DNA from: Sycon ciliatum
Lineage: Eukaryota > Porifera > Calcarea > Leucosolenida > Sycettidae
NCBI RefSeq assembly: GCF_964019385.1
Contig: NC_088654.1
Location: forward strand, 24,562,453-24,626,452
Direction of reading: 5' to 3'
Length of the DNA: 64,000 nt
Shown piece by piece: positions 12,301-23,190 of this stretch. The number at the start of each line of letters is the position of its first letter. Position 1 is the first letter of the stretch. The notes beneath the pieces are model-generated. The model made no database searches and was not told the DNA's origin. It saw only the letters and a program-made list of their open reading frames with translations. The position numbers and the translations under genes were made by a program.

Positions 12301-13078
12301 GACGAGCTACAACAGAACAGACGCCGGTACATCGTGCATGTTTAGTTCTGGCTAGAGAAATCCGACCTCACCAATAATGAATCGCCCCGCTCAAATGCTA
12401 GAGTTGTGTGTGTGTAGTGCTAGAGCCCCGTGCCCCCCCCCCGTCACTACAATAGGTCGAATTTCTCTGGCCAGGACTGTGCTTGCTGCGATAGCATCTA
12501 CATATGCTGCACCTCTCAACACGCACACAGAGCATTGTTGTTGCGCATGCACTGTAGCTTCAGAAGCTACATAGAAGGATTCACCCAGGGTGTTGTCAGC
12601 GCTGGGGTGAGACCCAGCTAGGAGGATACGTTTTCTTTTCTTTCTTTTTTCCTATATCTACTTTTCCACAATATCCTTTAACATTTTAATTCACAGTGGG
12701 GTCTTTATTTAATATTAGGCATTATGCCTGTTTTGATTTCCACTATAAATAAAGTATACAACAACGACAGTAACAAAGGATTCAGCCACTGTGCTGGTAG
12801 TGCAGCCGGGTCTGTACATGCACTACAGTAGCTGCAAAACATTGCCAGCTTGGAGGACATACATGTAATGAACACAGGCTACACTGAGATATTCACTGGT
12901 TTGAGGGAAAGACACACTGAAATAGTGAGCATTACACCTGCTGCAAGGTTGATAAAAATGCAATGTGGAAACATTGCATTCGTCAATCATTGCACTACAT
13001 CCTCGGAACACGTTTTATTCATTATTGAGCCCAGAGACCGCTTGGAGAGTGTTGTGAGGAAGTATAGTTACAGTAAAA
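12301..13078. other. Gene 2 5' flank
   Basis: Upstream of the gene 2 start codon. No TATA box or obvious promoter element was recognised; a short poly-C run is at ~12434. No coding signal. Confidence 0.4.
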
Positions 13079-13328
13079 CCTGTGACTAACGACCACTGTG
13101 ACTACCGACCACTGTGACTAACAACCACAGTGACTAACGACTCCTGTGACTAACGACCACTGTGACTAACGACCACTGTGGCTATGGACCACTGTAACTA
13201 ACGACCACTGTGACTAACGACCATTGCCACTAACGACCACTGTGACTAACGACCACTGTGACTGTGACTAATGACCACTGTGAATAACGACCACTGTGAA
13301 TAACGACCACTGTGACTAACGACCACCC
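13079..13328. repeat. 16-bp minisatellite, gactaacgaccactgt
   Basis: About fifteen degenerate copies of gactaacgaccactgt upstream of gene 2. Copies vary by substitutions and small indels, so the array is old. Confidence 0.85.
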
Positions 13329-13449
13329 ATTGGGACCAGAAAGGTTTGCACTGCACGACCTTATATGAATGTGGGACCGTCGTGCCTTGCGAAGTGGTCT
13401 TTAGTAACAGGCTGGTCGCTAGTCACGGTGGTCTTTACTTACAGGTTTG

Positions 13450-13854
13450 ACTGTATGTATAATGGATGTCTACTGAAATTGTTCTCCGCAAATATCATCT
13501 CTATTCTTTTGAACAGCGCATAAATCTTAAACTCTATGTTTTCGTGTACCGCTGCTTGACCCCACATCTTGCTAGTCCCCTTCTCCAATCCTTGTTCCAG
13601 CTTAGGGCCGCTGTGCCTGGACACCAGGCTCGCACGCGTGGCCAGGCACAGCGCGCATTAGTTCTTCCGCCTGTTTCTACGCAATATGGCATGCGTTCTA
13701 TTTCTTTCCTGGCGGCAGACAGATGGAATGCTCTTCCCACTGACTGCCGTCAGGCCCCGTCTCTTACTCTGTATGTAAACATGGTAAAAATTCACCTAGG
13801 GTTCCCAGTAAAAAGGCAACGCCTGTTGGGACTCCCCTAGTAAAATAATAAAAT

Positions 13855-13887
<33 letters not shown>

Positions 13888-13888
13888 T
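13450..13888 (+). pseudogene. LINE carboxy-terminal relic with TAC tail
   Basis: An open frame of 124 codons ending at 13840 has the pattern seen at the end of APE-type LINE ORF2: FLAADRWNALPTDCRQA then a short helical end. A 3' tail (aataataaaatc) leads into (TAC)n at 13856-13886. The 5' part is missing. Copy A of the segmental duplication starts at the TAC tail. Confidence 0.6.
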
Positions 13889-14134
13889 GTCTACCGTGGA
13901 GTCTGTGTACATTGAGAAATGTGCAAATCGTTCACCAGTTTGCCAAAAATAGAGGGGGAGCAGGCAGGAGGAGTTTAGATGAGGAGGTTGGGATTGAGTA
14001 GAAGATAAAGGAAGTGTGAACCATAGAAGAACCCTCCCCGCCAAAGGAAAGATGAGGAAAGATGGAGATGAGAGAAGAAAGTGGAAGGAAGTTGAAATGT
14101 AATAATAGTTATGAAGAAAAAGAAATGGATGAAG

Positions 14135-14330
14135 GAACTACAAGTTACGCTATAATGTCCACTAACACCACCAGTTACTAAACATACAATCAGCTCATGC
14201 GATGACATTGCACGACACTGACCGATGGTCACGTTCTACAACTAACTGGCTAACAGCTCTAGCACATCTTGGATGCGCACTCCAACAGCCTTCAAACTTA
14301 CTTGGAAGGTTCTAGGTTATAGAAATAACA
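14135..14330. mobile_element. MITE, ggaactacaagttacgct family, copy in A
   Basis: Contains cactaacaccaccagttact, cagctcatgcgatgaca and gcgcactccaacagcc, all shared with copies at 42936-43160, 43975-44206 and 52771-53095. The last of these shows it to be one arm of a foldback element. Confidence 0.65.
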
Positions 14331-14973
14331 TGAGGAGGGGAAGGCGTGCGCAACCAAGATAAGCACGAGCTGAAAGTCTCAGCTGTGAAGGACTTTGGCA
14401 GATGTTCATGCATGTCGATGACTATACTGGCAAGACCATTGCACAATACAGTCAAACCACGATTCAAGGATGCAAAGCAACATTCCACACAACTTGTGTG
14501 GCTCAAAAGATGAAGTTCCGAATTGACTCCATCTTGCCTATCTGAAAAGCAGCTGGTGCAAAATTCCATGATCTCTAACATCTGGTGAACGTGAGTGTAA
14601 ACTCCCAGGCAGGCCAGCTGCCTGTGGCGAATAATTATAGACCATAAAGTGGAAAACACATGCACGTTTTAGCTGATCCGGAAAAGTCTTTCGGGTACCT
14701 GACTACATGAGCTTGCCTGTTAGAACTACTAAGAGGATCCTGCCCAGTGTGCGCATCCACAATTGTAGTAGACGGACTTTCTTCTACACAAACCTTATGT
14801 CACAGTGGCCAGTGATGCGTAACTGCCTTGCTTACATTTAGAGATCACTAGCTAGCGCTGGGAGTTGTAACAGTAGACTTACCGTACCGTATATAGATAT
14901 AGACTTACCGTACCGTATATAGACCCGTCTGTCAGTTTCCCAGTTCAGTTGTTGCAGTCTTTACTTCCGTTTT

Positions 14974-15780
14974 CTTAGGGGCCTTTTATATGTGCAACTC
15001 CAGCCCGGGCTGGAGCGAGCGGGCCAGCCCGCCAAGGGTGTTTACATGTGCAAGGCCGGGCTGGTCGCCAGCCCGCAGTGAGTTTATATGCGCTGAGCAC
15101 ACGCCAGCCCGTTGTGAGTATGCAGCAAACACACTACGACTGTAATGTGCTGCCCCGGGCTGAGACGTACGGCTGCATGCAAGCCATACTCAGGACAGTC
15201 AGGTTATAAACATAAAAACTTTTTTTCTCATACAATGTATTCTTCTGCTGATTTATTTTTGCGCTGTGACACATGTTTGGTGTGTTGTATCACCTCTTTT
15301 TTTTTCCTGTTTTTCACATTTTTAGCTGTCCATATCAAAGTATTTTGCAAGTAGTTCCCCTTCCATTTTAGTGTAAATCATGCATGTCGACAAATAATCA
15401 GTGCTCATTGCACGTCCTTCTTGTTGCTGTACAAAAAGCTTCCTAGATTTTCAAGACAATATCGGGAATCCTCTTTATAACTAATACTTCCCTCAAGAGG
15501 TAAAAGTACCTATTTTGTAGTATGAACGCAGTGTCGACACCATAATAATACAACTCTGGCCCGGGCTGGTCTGTTTATATGTGCTTTTTCTGGCCCGCCT
15601 AGCTGGGATCCCGGGTGCCTCGAGGCGGGATCCCGCCTCGCCGGGCCAGCCCGCTTGCCATGTAAACGCACCACAGGTTTTGTGTGGATTTGTGTACAAC
15701 CCCGAGATCCCATTGCAGGCGGGCTGGCCCGCCTGTCGACCAGCCCGGGCTGGAGCTGCACATATAATCACCCCCTTAGT
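14974..15780. mobile_element. Element with GC-rich palindromic ends, copy in A
   Basis: Termini (ttttatatgtgcaactccag and ctggagctgcacatataatc) are inverted repeats of ~40 bp that run into the perfect palindrome ccagcccgggctgg. More subterminal copies of gggctgg and ccagccc lie at 15020-15120 and 15555-15750. The A/T-rich core has no ORF of note. Likely a non-autonomous DNA transposon. Confidence 0.6.
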
Positions 15781-15922
15781 CTTACCTTCACTTGAGTCTT
15801 TCTGTGCTAAAAACATTTTTTTAAACTAATGTGATCTGAATGAAGACTCTTTGGGAGTGACAGCATTACTTGAGAGACAACAGGGTTCCATAGTACCCAA
15901 TGCTATACTGTTGCAAAAGAAG

Positions 15923-15998
15923 GATCCACGAGCGGGATTCGAGCCCAGCACCTATGTCTTTCCGCGAAAGTGCCCTGCTGATTAGGCTACCGAAGATC
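15923..15998 (-). repeat. tRNA-derived SINE head 1, copy A
   Basis: Minus strand reads as a 76-nt tRNA-like unit, gatcttcggtagcctaatca to cgctcgtggatc, with pol III A box (tagcctaatca) and B box (ggctcgaatcc). The anticodon arm does not pair well, so this is not a working tRNA gene. Confidence 0.6.
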
Positions 15999-16132
15999 GC
16001 ACACACTCATGGGTCTTTCTTGCTACACTGCTCCCCGCCCCAAGGGGCTGTGTCCTCACGCCGTACCTACTCGCGGAGGTACGATGGGTAGTAGGTTCGA
16101 TCCATTGCCAGGCGCTAATGTTGCAAAAGAAT

Positions 16133-16207
16133 GATCCACGAGCGGGAATCGAACCCAGCACCCCTGCTTTCCGGGACAGTGCCCTACCGATTAGGCTACC
16201 GGGGATC
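16133..16207 (-). repeat. tRNA-derived SINE head 2, copy A
   Basis: Second tRNA-like unit in the same orientation, with intact B box ggttcgattcc and A box tagcctaatcgg. It shares the outer flank cacacactcat...cttcttgctac with head 1, suggesting a dimeric or tandem SINE. Confidence 0.65.
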
Positions 16208-16628
16208 ACACACACTCATTAGTCCTTCTTGCTACAATACTATTGGTTTCGATCCTCAGTTTCTGAAGTGATACCTGTGATCTTCTGGAATGGAATGTGT
16301 ATTACTATTTCTCTCCAATCGCTTTGGTGCGGTGCCCTACTACAATCGCAACACACCATAGTCTCCAGATTGACTTTGGGTACATAAACCTCCGAAAACA
16401 AAAACGCAACTAGCATGGATTTCTGGATGATGGAAATGACGCGGACTTGGATCTGTGCACAAAAACTGTTCTCTCCGTTTTGGGGGAACACCAGCGCAGT
16501 GCACGTTTACCCGCAAAAGATATATTATGTACAATGTAGGGCAACATTCTAAATTGCATTTCATTAATCGTTCGAGTACAGATAACAGGAGGATGTATGT
16601 ACCTAGTGTGCTGACAGTGCTCAACATC

Positions 16629-16992
16629 ATGGCGGAGGCAGAGCGTACTAACGTTATAGAACAACAAGGACAATCAAGTACACATAACAATACTAATATT
16701 AGCGCATTTATATATTATCCACGGCACTCTGCCTTACGGACTTACAAGTGAGTTCACCAAGTCTCCCGGATTTGCTTGTCCCTCCCCGCGACTGACTCCC
16801 CCAACGTCCTCTCTGCTGCTTGCACACCTCCCCATGACGTGACACACGTTCTCTGTGTACTTGTCTGCAGCACCGGTAAACTATCACGACTATCACGACT
16901 GTCTTTCAGAAATAAGATGCTAGTACATGTGCATTCAACTGACAAGATAGAGCCTGAGAAAGAAGTACCCCATCTGCACTTTCACCACTTGA
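16629..16992 (+). CDS. Candidate divergent gene, two exons, copy A
   Basis: Exon 1 16629-16747 starts at an ATG in strong context (catcATGGCGG) and encodes MAEAERTNVIEQQ... for 39 codons, ending in phase 2 at donor gtgagt. A 123-bp intron ends tgtctgcag. Exon 2 16871-16992 stays open (TGKLSRLSRLSFRNKML...) and ends in phase 1 at donor gtaagt. No domain is recognised and no third exon was identified. Copy B keeps the frame and all splice signals, but with ~1% divergence that is weak evidence. It may be a real gene facing away from gene 2, or chance. Confidence 0.25.
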
Positions 16993-17606
16993 GTAAGTTT
17001 GGCAACATACGTAGATCTACGCACTGCAAGCACCGAACGACTGTTGCTATTTTGAGCGTGAGGTCCGCCGTAGTGGCAAATGAAATCCGATCCCGTGAGT
17101 GAAGTATCCTCCAAGCTGCATGGCCCAAGCACTACAAGTACTGGGCTGCGCAGTGATCACGCTTTTGTGTTCACGAGGTTTTGCCATGGGCTCGGATTTC
17201 ATTTGGTGCCCCTACTAATCGTAAACTACGCTGCACGCTGGTTCCATCCAGGTGGTTTTCAAGTGGAGCAAACAGGTGGTTTAGATTCTCACGCCCAGGT
17301 CAGATCTAGGCTGCAGTAGGCTGGTTCAGGCTAGAGTAGGCTGGAGTAGTCTCTAGCAGGCCAGCTTGAGCAGGCTGGGGCAGTTGTTTCCCACGTGCAC
17401 GGACTGTGTTGAACAACCGCGAGCGCTTCCGCCCGCCGTGTGGTGGGATGGCGATTTCCGGACACGATTGACACAATAATAATTATATGCTGGACCTAAC
17501 AAGCATCTGATTCCCTCGAAATAATGCACCTGGCGCTGGCAGGTCGAATTCCATCCCGAGGTCAGATTTGATCTAGCGAAGACATTCTTCTGTGCTGGTT
17601 TGCTAC

Positions 17607-18122
17607 TAGGCCTCGACCAAAATAAATATGCTTGCGCATATTTCCGCATATTTTGGGTGACAGTTCATATATGGCATATTGAGCAACAAACAGAATATTG
17701 GAATGAAGCCAGCATATAATTCAAAAATTCTGAAGAAAATGAGGACAAAACATTCATATTATGGACAAAATATGTTCAGAAATGCCTTTTATGGATGAAT
17801 TTGGATTGGTTGAGGCGTTTGCTACATTTCCCCATGGATGAACACTATCGCTACGGTTGCTGGGGACACACACAAGCCATACTATTCCGCACGTGCTTTG
17901 ATTTGCACCATAAGCATGATAGCCGTGAAGCCAATGAATATTCCAAGGTTGTAATTTTACTGAAATGACCTACACTTTCTGCTCATGTCGAGCATATTTT
18001 GGCATGTTTTGGCATATCTTTTTGCATATCTCGCTAAGCCTTTGGCATATTACGGACGTTTCCCCTGATATGCGACGAGCATAATATGCTCTTTTTTTAA
18101 AAGCATATTTGGTCGAGGCCTA
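17607..18122. mobile_element. hAT-type MITE with perfect 8-bp TSD, copy A
   Basis: Ends taggcctcgaccaaa and tttggtcgaggccta are perfect inverted repeats, flanked by tttgctac at 17599-17606 and 18123-18130. An 8-bp target duplication and TAGG-type ends point to the hAT superfamily. The 516-bp interior is A/T-rich, with many gcatat motifs and no transposase. Confidence 0.88.
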
Positions 18123-18689
18123 TTTGCTACCTTTACGATGTTTAATAGTAGACTAGCACAAAGTAATTGTCCTCGCAGAAACAGCAGCTTGGTTGAAACA
18201 GCACAAGGGAATACATGTACATGTACATGTAATGCACGGTCTTCATAAAGGCCCCCGCACCTTGTTCTGAAGATTGTTGTTTCTGTTCGCACTGCTATTT
18301 GCAGCCTCTGCCTGGTTGTCTTGGAACGGATCAGGGTTCGTTTGACGCTCTGTCCACTGTCAGCCCACGGAACAAACGCTGATCTTCATTTTTGTATCTC
18401 CTCAACAGGAGAGGAAGACAAGTCATGCTATCCCGCCTCTGATTGTCATACAGAACGTGCCTGACAACACTATCCAAGAATTTATTTTGTTTACAATATT
18501 CTCGTCTTGCTCTCCCATGGTACGTGCTGCATGTGCGCCTTGATCCCGAGAGCCTGGATCGGGGCCATGGACTTCACCTCACCTGCACAGCTCATCTAGC
18601 ACACATACACCATCACCGCCTCTTTCCACTACAATGTACATGCACGTACCAAAGGTTTCCAAGTTATTTCTTTTTGTCCCACACTAAAA

Positions 18690-18920
18690 TTTATTAGACT
18701 CGGATGGAGAGCCAAGGATGAATTTATAAGAAGAAAAGAGAACCAAAGATGTGCTGTTGGTGGTCCTCTTTTCTTCTTACTTCAAGTATAAACTATAATA
18801 TATTATAAGCATGGTACTGGCGGAGCAGTGTTCATGACTTTGGTTCCTTCTTTTTAATTTTTACTTCGAAGTAAAATTAAAAAGATTGCCACCCTTGGCT
18901 CTTCATCTCGGTCTTATCTA
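18690..18920. mobile_element. Foldback MITE, cggatggagagccaagg family, copy A
   Basis: Left actcggatggagagccaagg and right ccttggctcttcatctcggt are imperfect inverted ends, with inner palindrome tttttacttcgaagtaaaa. The copy B equivalent is at ~61553-61768. Confidence 0.6.
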
Positions 18921-19048
18921 CAATGTACGTCCTGTTCTTTTGTCACATGTACATGTATCTGCCGGATATTGACATACATAATGGACAGAGCTAGAGAACA
19001 GCAGCGGAAGCATGTATAGGACGGCTGTGCATGTTGTACGCGTATCTG

Positions 19049-19081
<33 letters not shown>
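19049..19081. repeat. TTA microsatellite, copy A
   Basis: About eleven TTA units followed by catgtatctcg. This is the uninterrupted form of the site disrupted in copy B at 61937. Confidence 0.85.
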
Positions 19082-20077
19082 ATGTATCTCGTTTTGCTAC
19101 GTTAAAGGTACATGACTGTATACCATATAGTGCAATTCAGCTTGTGCACTCACCTGCCTGGCAAGACCCGTCTGATCTTCGCCACATTGTCCTCGAAGCA
19201 AAGATGCCCTAGTCTATTAACGTTAGTTACAAACTTTCCGTGATGTTGATGCGTAAAGCGAAGTTCAGCCTGGTCATTTTAGTGTGTACTGCTGGGTTTG
19301 TGACTACGTAACATCTGCACTGAGTTTGCACACGGGCAAGGCAATAGTGATAAACATTTTACTTTCTCTCTTGCACTGACATCCCCGAACACTCCTGAGA
19401 CAGACAATGTCATTTACTGCTATTAGTTTGATGTATTATGGACATTTGAGTTGAGGATATTTACAGCAAGATGGCCGCGATGTTTTCTTAAAGATTGTGA
19501 TGCTGTCAGCGCTGCAATCCGTTGCAAACTGATGGGATTGCATTTTACTGAAGTTGCGAGGGTGTAGCGGGCACCAGGCGGTGGGGTGGCTTAGTAGTAC
19601 CGGTATTATGTTGCACGGTGTACGTGAATATGTGAGAAGGTAATGGAGAGACCGTTACCTAATGAAATCCACACCACATAATCAAAAGACAGGGTGGTAA
19701 ATGTATCAGTAATTGTAGTATACACTACACATGTACGTGCTGGCTTTTGAGGGCTGCGGAAGGTATGCGTGGAAACCTACTAGTACAGTAGAGCTCAGTG
19801 AAGTCCCAGCCTACAGTTAACAAGCTGGCACACTATGTAAATCAGTTCCTAGTACATCAGGGTACTGCCTACTGGTACGTGTACGTGCACGCGTGAATGT
19901 CCAGGGCGTCACGTTGGGTTAGATTTCACGCAGCGGAACTGCAGATACAGTGTCAATAGAGAGGTTGGCAAGTGTGGGATCAGTGTGTTCCTCTTGCGAC
20001 GAGCTTTCCAGGAAGCCCAAAATCGCAATAATCAGCAAAACAAGGGACCAAAGTAGTTATGACTCGGAGAATTGTGG

Positions 20078-21901
20078 AATTTCCACACATTGTTCAGTAC
20101 ATGAAGGGTTTTACAAGCCTTATCCGACTGGCCAGTCAAAAATATCGACGGCTATCCGTCGGTGACTTTAACAAGCTGTAACTCACTTATTTATGATCGC
20201 ATCTGCACCATTTTGGTCTCAAAAGAAGCTAGAAAGACCCACCATTCATTTGCAAAAAACCGGAGCGTCTTAGAATGTTCCAAAGAGAAGTTTTGAGTCT
20301 CGAGCGAAATCCTTTTGTGTTATCTACAGGGCAGCCATTCACATGATGCAGCCCTACAGCTACATCCCTAGCCATGGTAATTGTGAACTGTCTCTGGGCT
20401 GCTGCTGCTGCTGCAATATTAGCATTATCGCTGGGTCCAAGGCTATGGCATCCAGTCTGAACACACCTTTCATCGCAACCCAACAGGTATGGTTTTTTTA
20501 AGTTGTCGTCATGACCTTGTGCTTTTGTCGTAGTCACAGAGCGTGCTTCGAGCACTGAAACAGGCTGGCTCAATTGCGCAGAGCACTTGTGAAGACTCTT
20601 GGATAAAAGCTATATAGATAGAGGACTTCATCTACCCGCACCACCATGCCATGCTAAGTGTTTGCCTGACAAGCACTACATTATCCAGATGAAGCTGCCA
20701 TCATCGGCTTAGGCAAACTCGCGCAACAGCAGCAGCAAGACGAAGGCAGTTGAGCCATCCTATTACTTGGATATAATTCACTCATTAATCTATCAATGTG
20801 CACAGCCATGCAGAGAAACGGGGAACAACAGCAAAATATGAATACAGTTGGACAGCAGTGGATTTGGTTATATCACGTTAGTTATTATGAGCGTATTCAT
20901 CTGTACTGGTGATGCCAAATGCAGCCCTTCCATAGCAGGAGAACGCTACGGAGAAGAGAAGAAACGTGAAGAAGGAGAGGCGTTGAGACCGAACACCCAA
21001 CACACCGAAAGCAGCTAGGGATATAAAGAGATGGATAGAGACATGAAAAACCAGAAGAAGAAACCAGGCAATGATCTATTCTTGTGCGGCTGTTTTATAA
21101 AGCCTGTTATTATGTTAAACATTACTGGGCTGATCAAGAAGCATAACCAAGATGATTGTTTTGGATTTCACTTTGAAGTAAACAACGCGAATAGGAAACA
21201 ATGCAATGAGCGGGCATTCGCGAGGAAACAGAGGAGAAAAAGTATAGCAAGAGCCAGCAAGCCTTGTGCAATTGCATTCCATATTGATTAGAACATTATA
21301 GTAATTGGAAAACTGAACAGGGATGAATGCCATGGGTAACTATGCATGCAGGCAAAGGAAACGCAGAGCACAAGGAAGGGAAGGGTGTCTTGGAGATGAC
21401 ATCACACATCAAATTGGAAGTGGTGAGTAAAGTTTCGATAGCAATGTTACCCCTCGTTTGTGCTCAAGAATGCATGAGAAATGAGGAAGAAATGCGATTG
21501 AGTAAATTTTCGATCGTCGATACGATAGGGAGCAAATAGGCCAAAGCAGTACGCTCCTTTTTTATGATAAGAAAAATGCGCAATATTGGTGCCAACGAGC
21601 AAAGTCCAAAATTAATGGTCACCAGTTATCTCTGTGAATATTAACCTGCGCTCTTGCAAATGCGGTGTTCCTATCTTTATTATTACATTGTCAGTACAAA
21701 CTAGTTGGCCAACCAAGGAACATTTCCAGGTCCATTTTGACCGAAGCAGTGCAAAACAGTGTTATTGAAGTGAAAAAGAACAAAAACAGAAAACAATTAC
21801 AAGTGTGCCGGTCAATGCAGTAGCTTGCTAGCGCTTGCTAGCGCTTGTGGCTTGATGTGGATGTTGAGATTTGTAATGAAACTACTGCAAACAGACTGCC
21901 A

Positions 21902-21904
<3 letters not shown>
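20078..21904. other. Region between gene 1 3' end and copy A, no gene seen
   Basis: Several unremarkable open stretches (for example minus-strand 20229-20573) show no domain and no supporting splice signals. It includes the likely 3' UTR of gene 1 on its right side. Confidence 0.4.
21676..21681 (-). promoter_or_regulatory. Candidate poly(A) signal for gene 1
   Basis: AATAAA on the minus strand, about 395 bp past the gene 1 stop and beyond the GA/CT tract of the presumed 3' UTR. It was not tested against transcripts. Confidence 0.3.
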
Positions 21905-21949
<45 letters not shown>

Positions 21950-21983
21950 CAGAGAGACAGAGAGACAGAGAGAGACAGAGAGA

Positions 21984-22058
<75 letters not shown>
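21905..22058. repeat. GA/CT microsatellite in gene 1 3' UTR
   Basis: About 150 bp of (GA)n with GACA interruptions, ending only ~17 bp beyond the gene 1 stop. As RNA it is a (UC)n tract. Confidence 0.9.
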
Positions 22059-22062
<4 letters not shown>

Positions 22063-22075
22063 TTTCTTCCTGTGC

Positions 22076-23190
22076 TTAGGCACCCAGGTCGCGACCAAGA
22101 CCATCGCAAGGTGTTTTCTCATACACATCATCGTCTTCAGCGGTGTCATGAACTCCTTGTGTGAAAGTGAAGCTTTGACGGTGACGTGACGGGATCCTTG
22201 CAATGTTGACATAATGTGATGCGCTCGTGTTCATCACCTGCGGGTTATCGTACGGGTCATCTTCAATTCCGTTGTCTTGAATCACATCATCTTGACCAGT
22301 CTCACAAGCTCCTTCTGTCGCCGTGGCTGCCTGGGTTTGCCGCGACTGGTGTCCGGGAACATTGATATAGAGTGGCGCACGTTTCTTCGTCACATCTGCC
22401 GTTTGGTTTCTTTTGCTCTCGGCTATCTCCTGGGAAGCTTCATCTTTCGCAACTTCACCACGTCCTTCTGTTGCTGTGGCATCCTGCGCGTTGTTAAATG
22501 TGATCTCTGACACGTCGATATATGATGGAGATCGTTCCCCTGTCACATCTGTGGCTCCATCTGCTTCAGTTCCGGCATGTGTGTCATACACTCCATCACC
22601 TTCAGAAGCTTCCCAGATGTCTGTGACAATGACCGGGTTGAGCAGGCTAGAAGGGGGTCCAAACACATCGATATAGGCAGGCTCAATCCTTTTCTTCACC
22701 TCGCCCATATCCTGCACGTGGTTGGTAGGACCTTCCATCAAGACTAGATAGGCAGGCTCGCTGTTTTCCACCACCTCCGCCACACCGCTGGGTTGGGTTG
22801 AAGGACCATCAAACGCGTCTAAGTAAAGTGGAATACTCTTTGCCATGGGCTCAGCCATATCCCGGGGTAAGGTTGAGGGATTTTCAGTCACCTCTATATA
22901 AGCTGGCACACTCTTCTTAGAACCCTCGACTCTCACTTCACCATATCGTTTGTCCTCGGTTTGTAATGTCTCTTCCTCATCTGCTGGTGCGCTTTTGTCA
23001 ATGATCGCCGTTGCGCTCTGTTTCTTCATGAAGATGAATGAAGTTCCCGGTGAAGCCCAACCACCGCCCCCAGTTTCGGACTTGGCTTTGTTGCGGTATT
23101 TTCGTGCAAAAATGATGATGAAAGAGAGCAGAATAAGAGATGCTAGGATTCCCAAAACCAAGCCTGTGGTGTTGCTAGTTCCTTGTTCAA
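22076..23190 (-). CDS. Gene 1 exon 16, transmembrane helix and cytoplasmic tail
   Basis: A 1115-bp terminal exon entered in phase 1 after acceptor tttcag and ending in TAA at 22076-22078. It opens EQGTSNTTG, then the helix LVLGILASLILLSFIIIFA followed by the stop-transfer RKYRNK. The tail has no catalytic domain I recognise. Tyrosines at YGEV, YIEV (codon 22900), YLDA (22825), YLVL (22750), YIDV (22675), YDTH, YIDV (22522), YINV (22369), YDNP, YVNI (22213) and YEKT match phosphotyrosine docking patterns: YxN (Grb2-type), YDxP (Crk-type) and Yxx[VIL]. Four motifs recur every 25 residues and the later three every 51-52. The surrounding sequence is acidic and rich in Pro, Ser and Thr. Function as an SH2 docking platform is inferred. 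Confidence 0.85.

Larger units (their letters stand above)
13856..20077. repeat. Segmental duplication copy A (gene 2 5' flank)
   Basis: Aligned by eye to 56700-64000 (offset 42.85 kb at the start). About 1% divergent over the first kilobase and still close to 18.7 kb, then roughly 10% divergent after 19.08 kb. Includes MITEs, the SINE pair, the hAT MITE and the candidate divergent exons listed separately. The matching copy B is the far 5' flank of gene 1. Confidence 0.9.

Noticed and set aside
16133-16207. Functional tRNA gene
   Set aside because: A and B boxes are good but the anticodon arm does not pair, and it is one of two related tandem heads; better called a SINE.
19950-20165. Conserved plus-strand frame shared by copies A and B (SIERL.SVGSVCSSCD)
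   Set aside because: Copy B has a stop right after the shared segment and the flanking sequence drifts with indels; not maintained as coding.
20229-20573. Minus-strand 114-codon frame as a gene
   Set aside because: No recognisable domain and no splice or homology support; an Ala run comes from a short GCT repeat.
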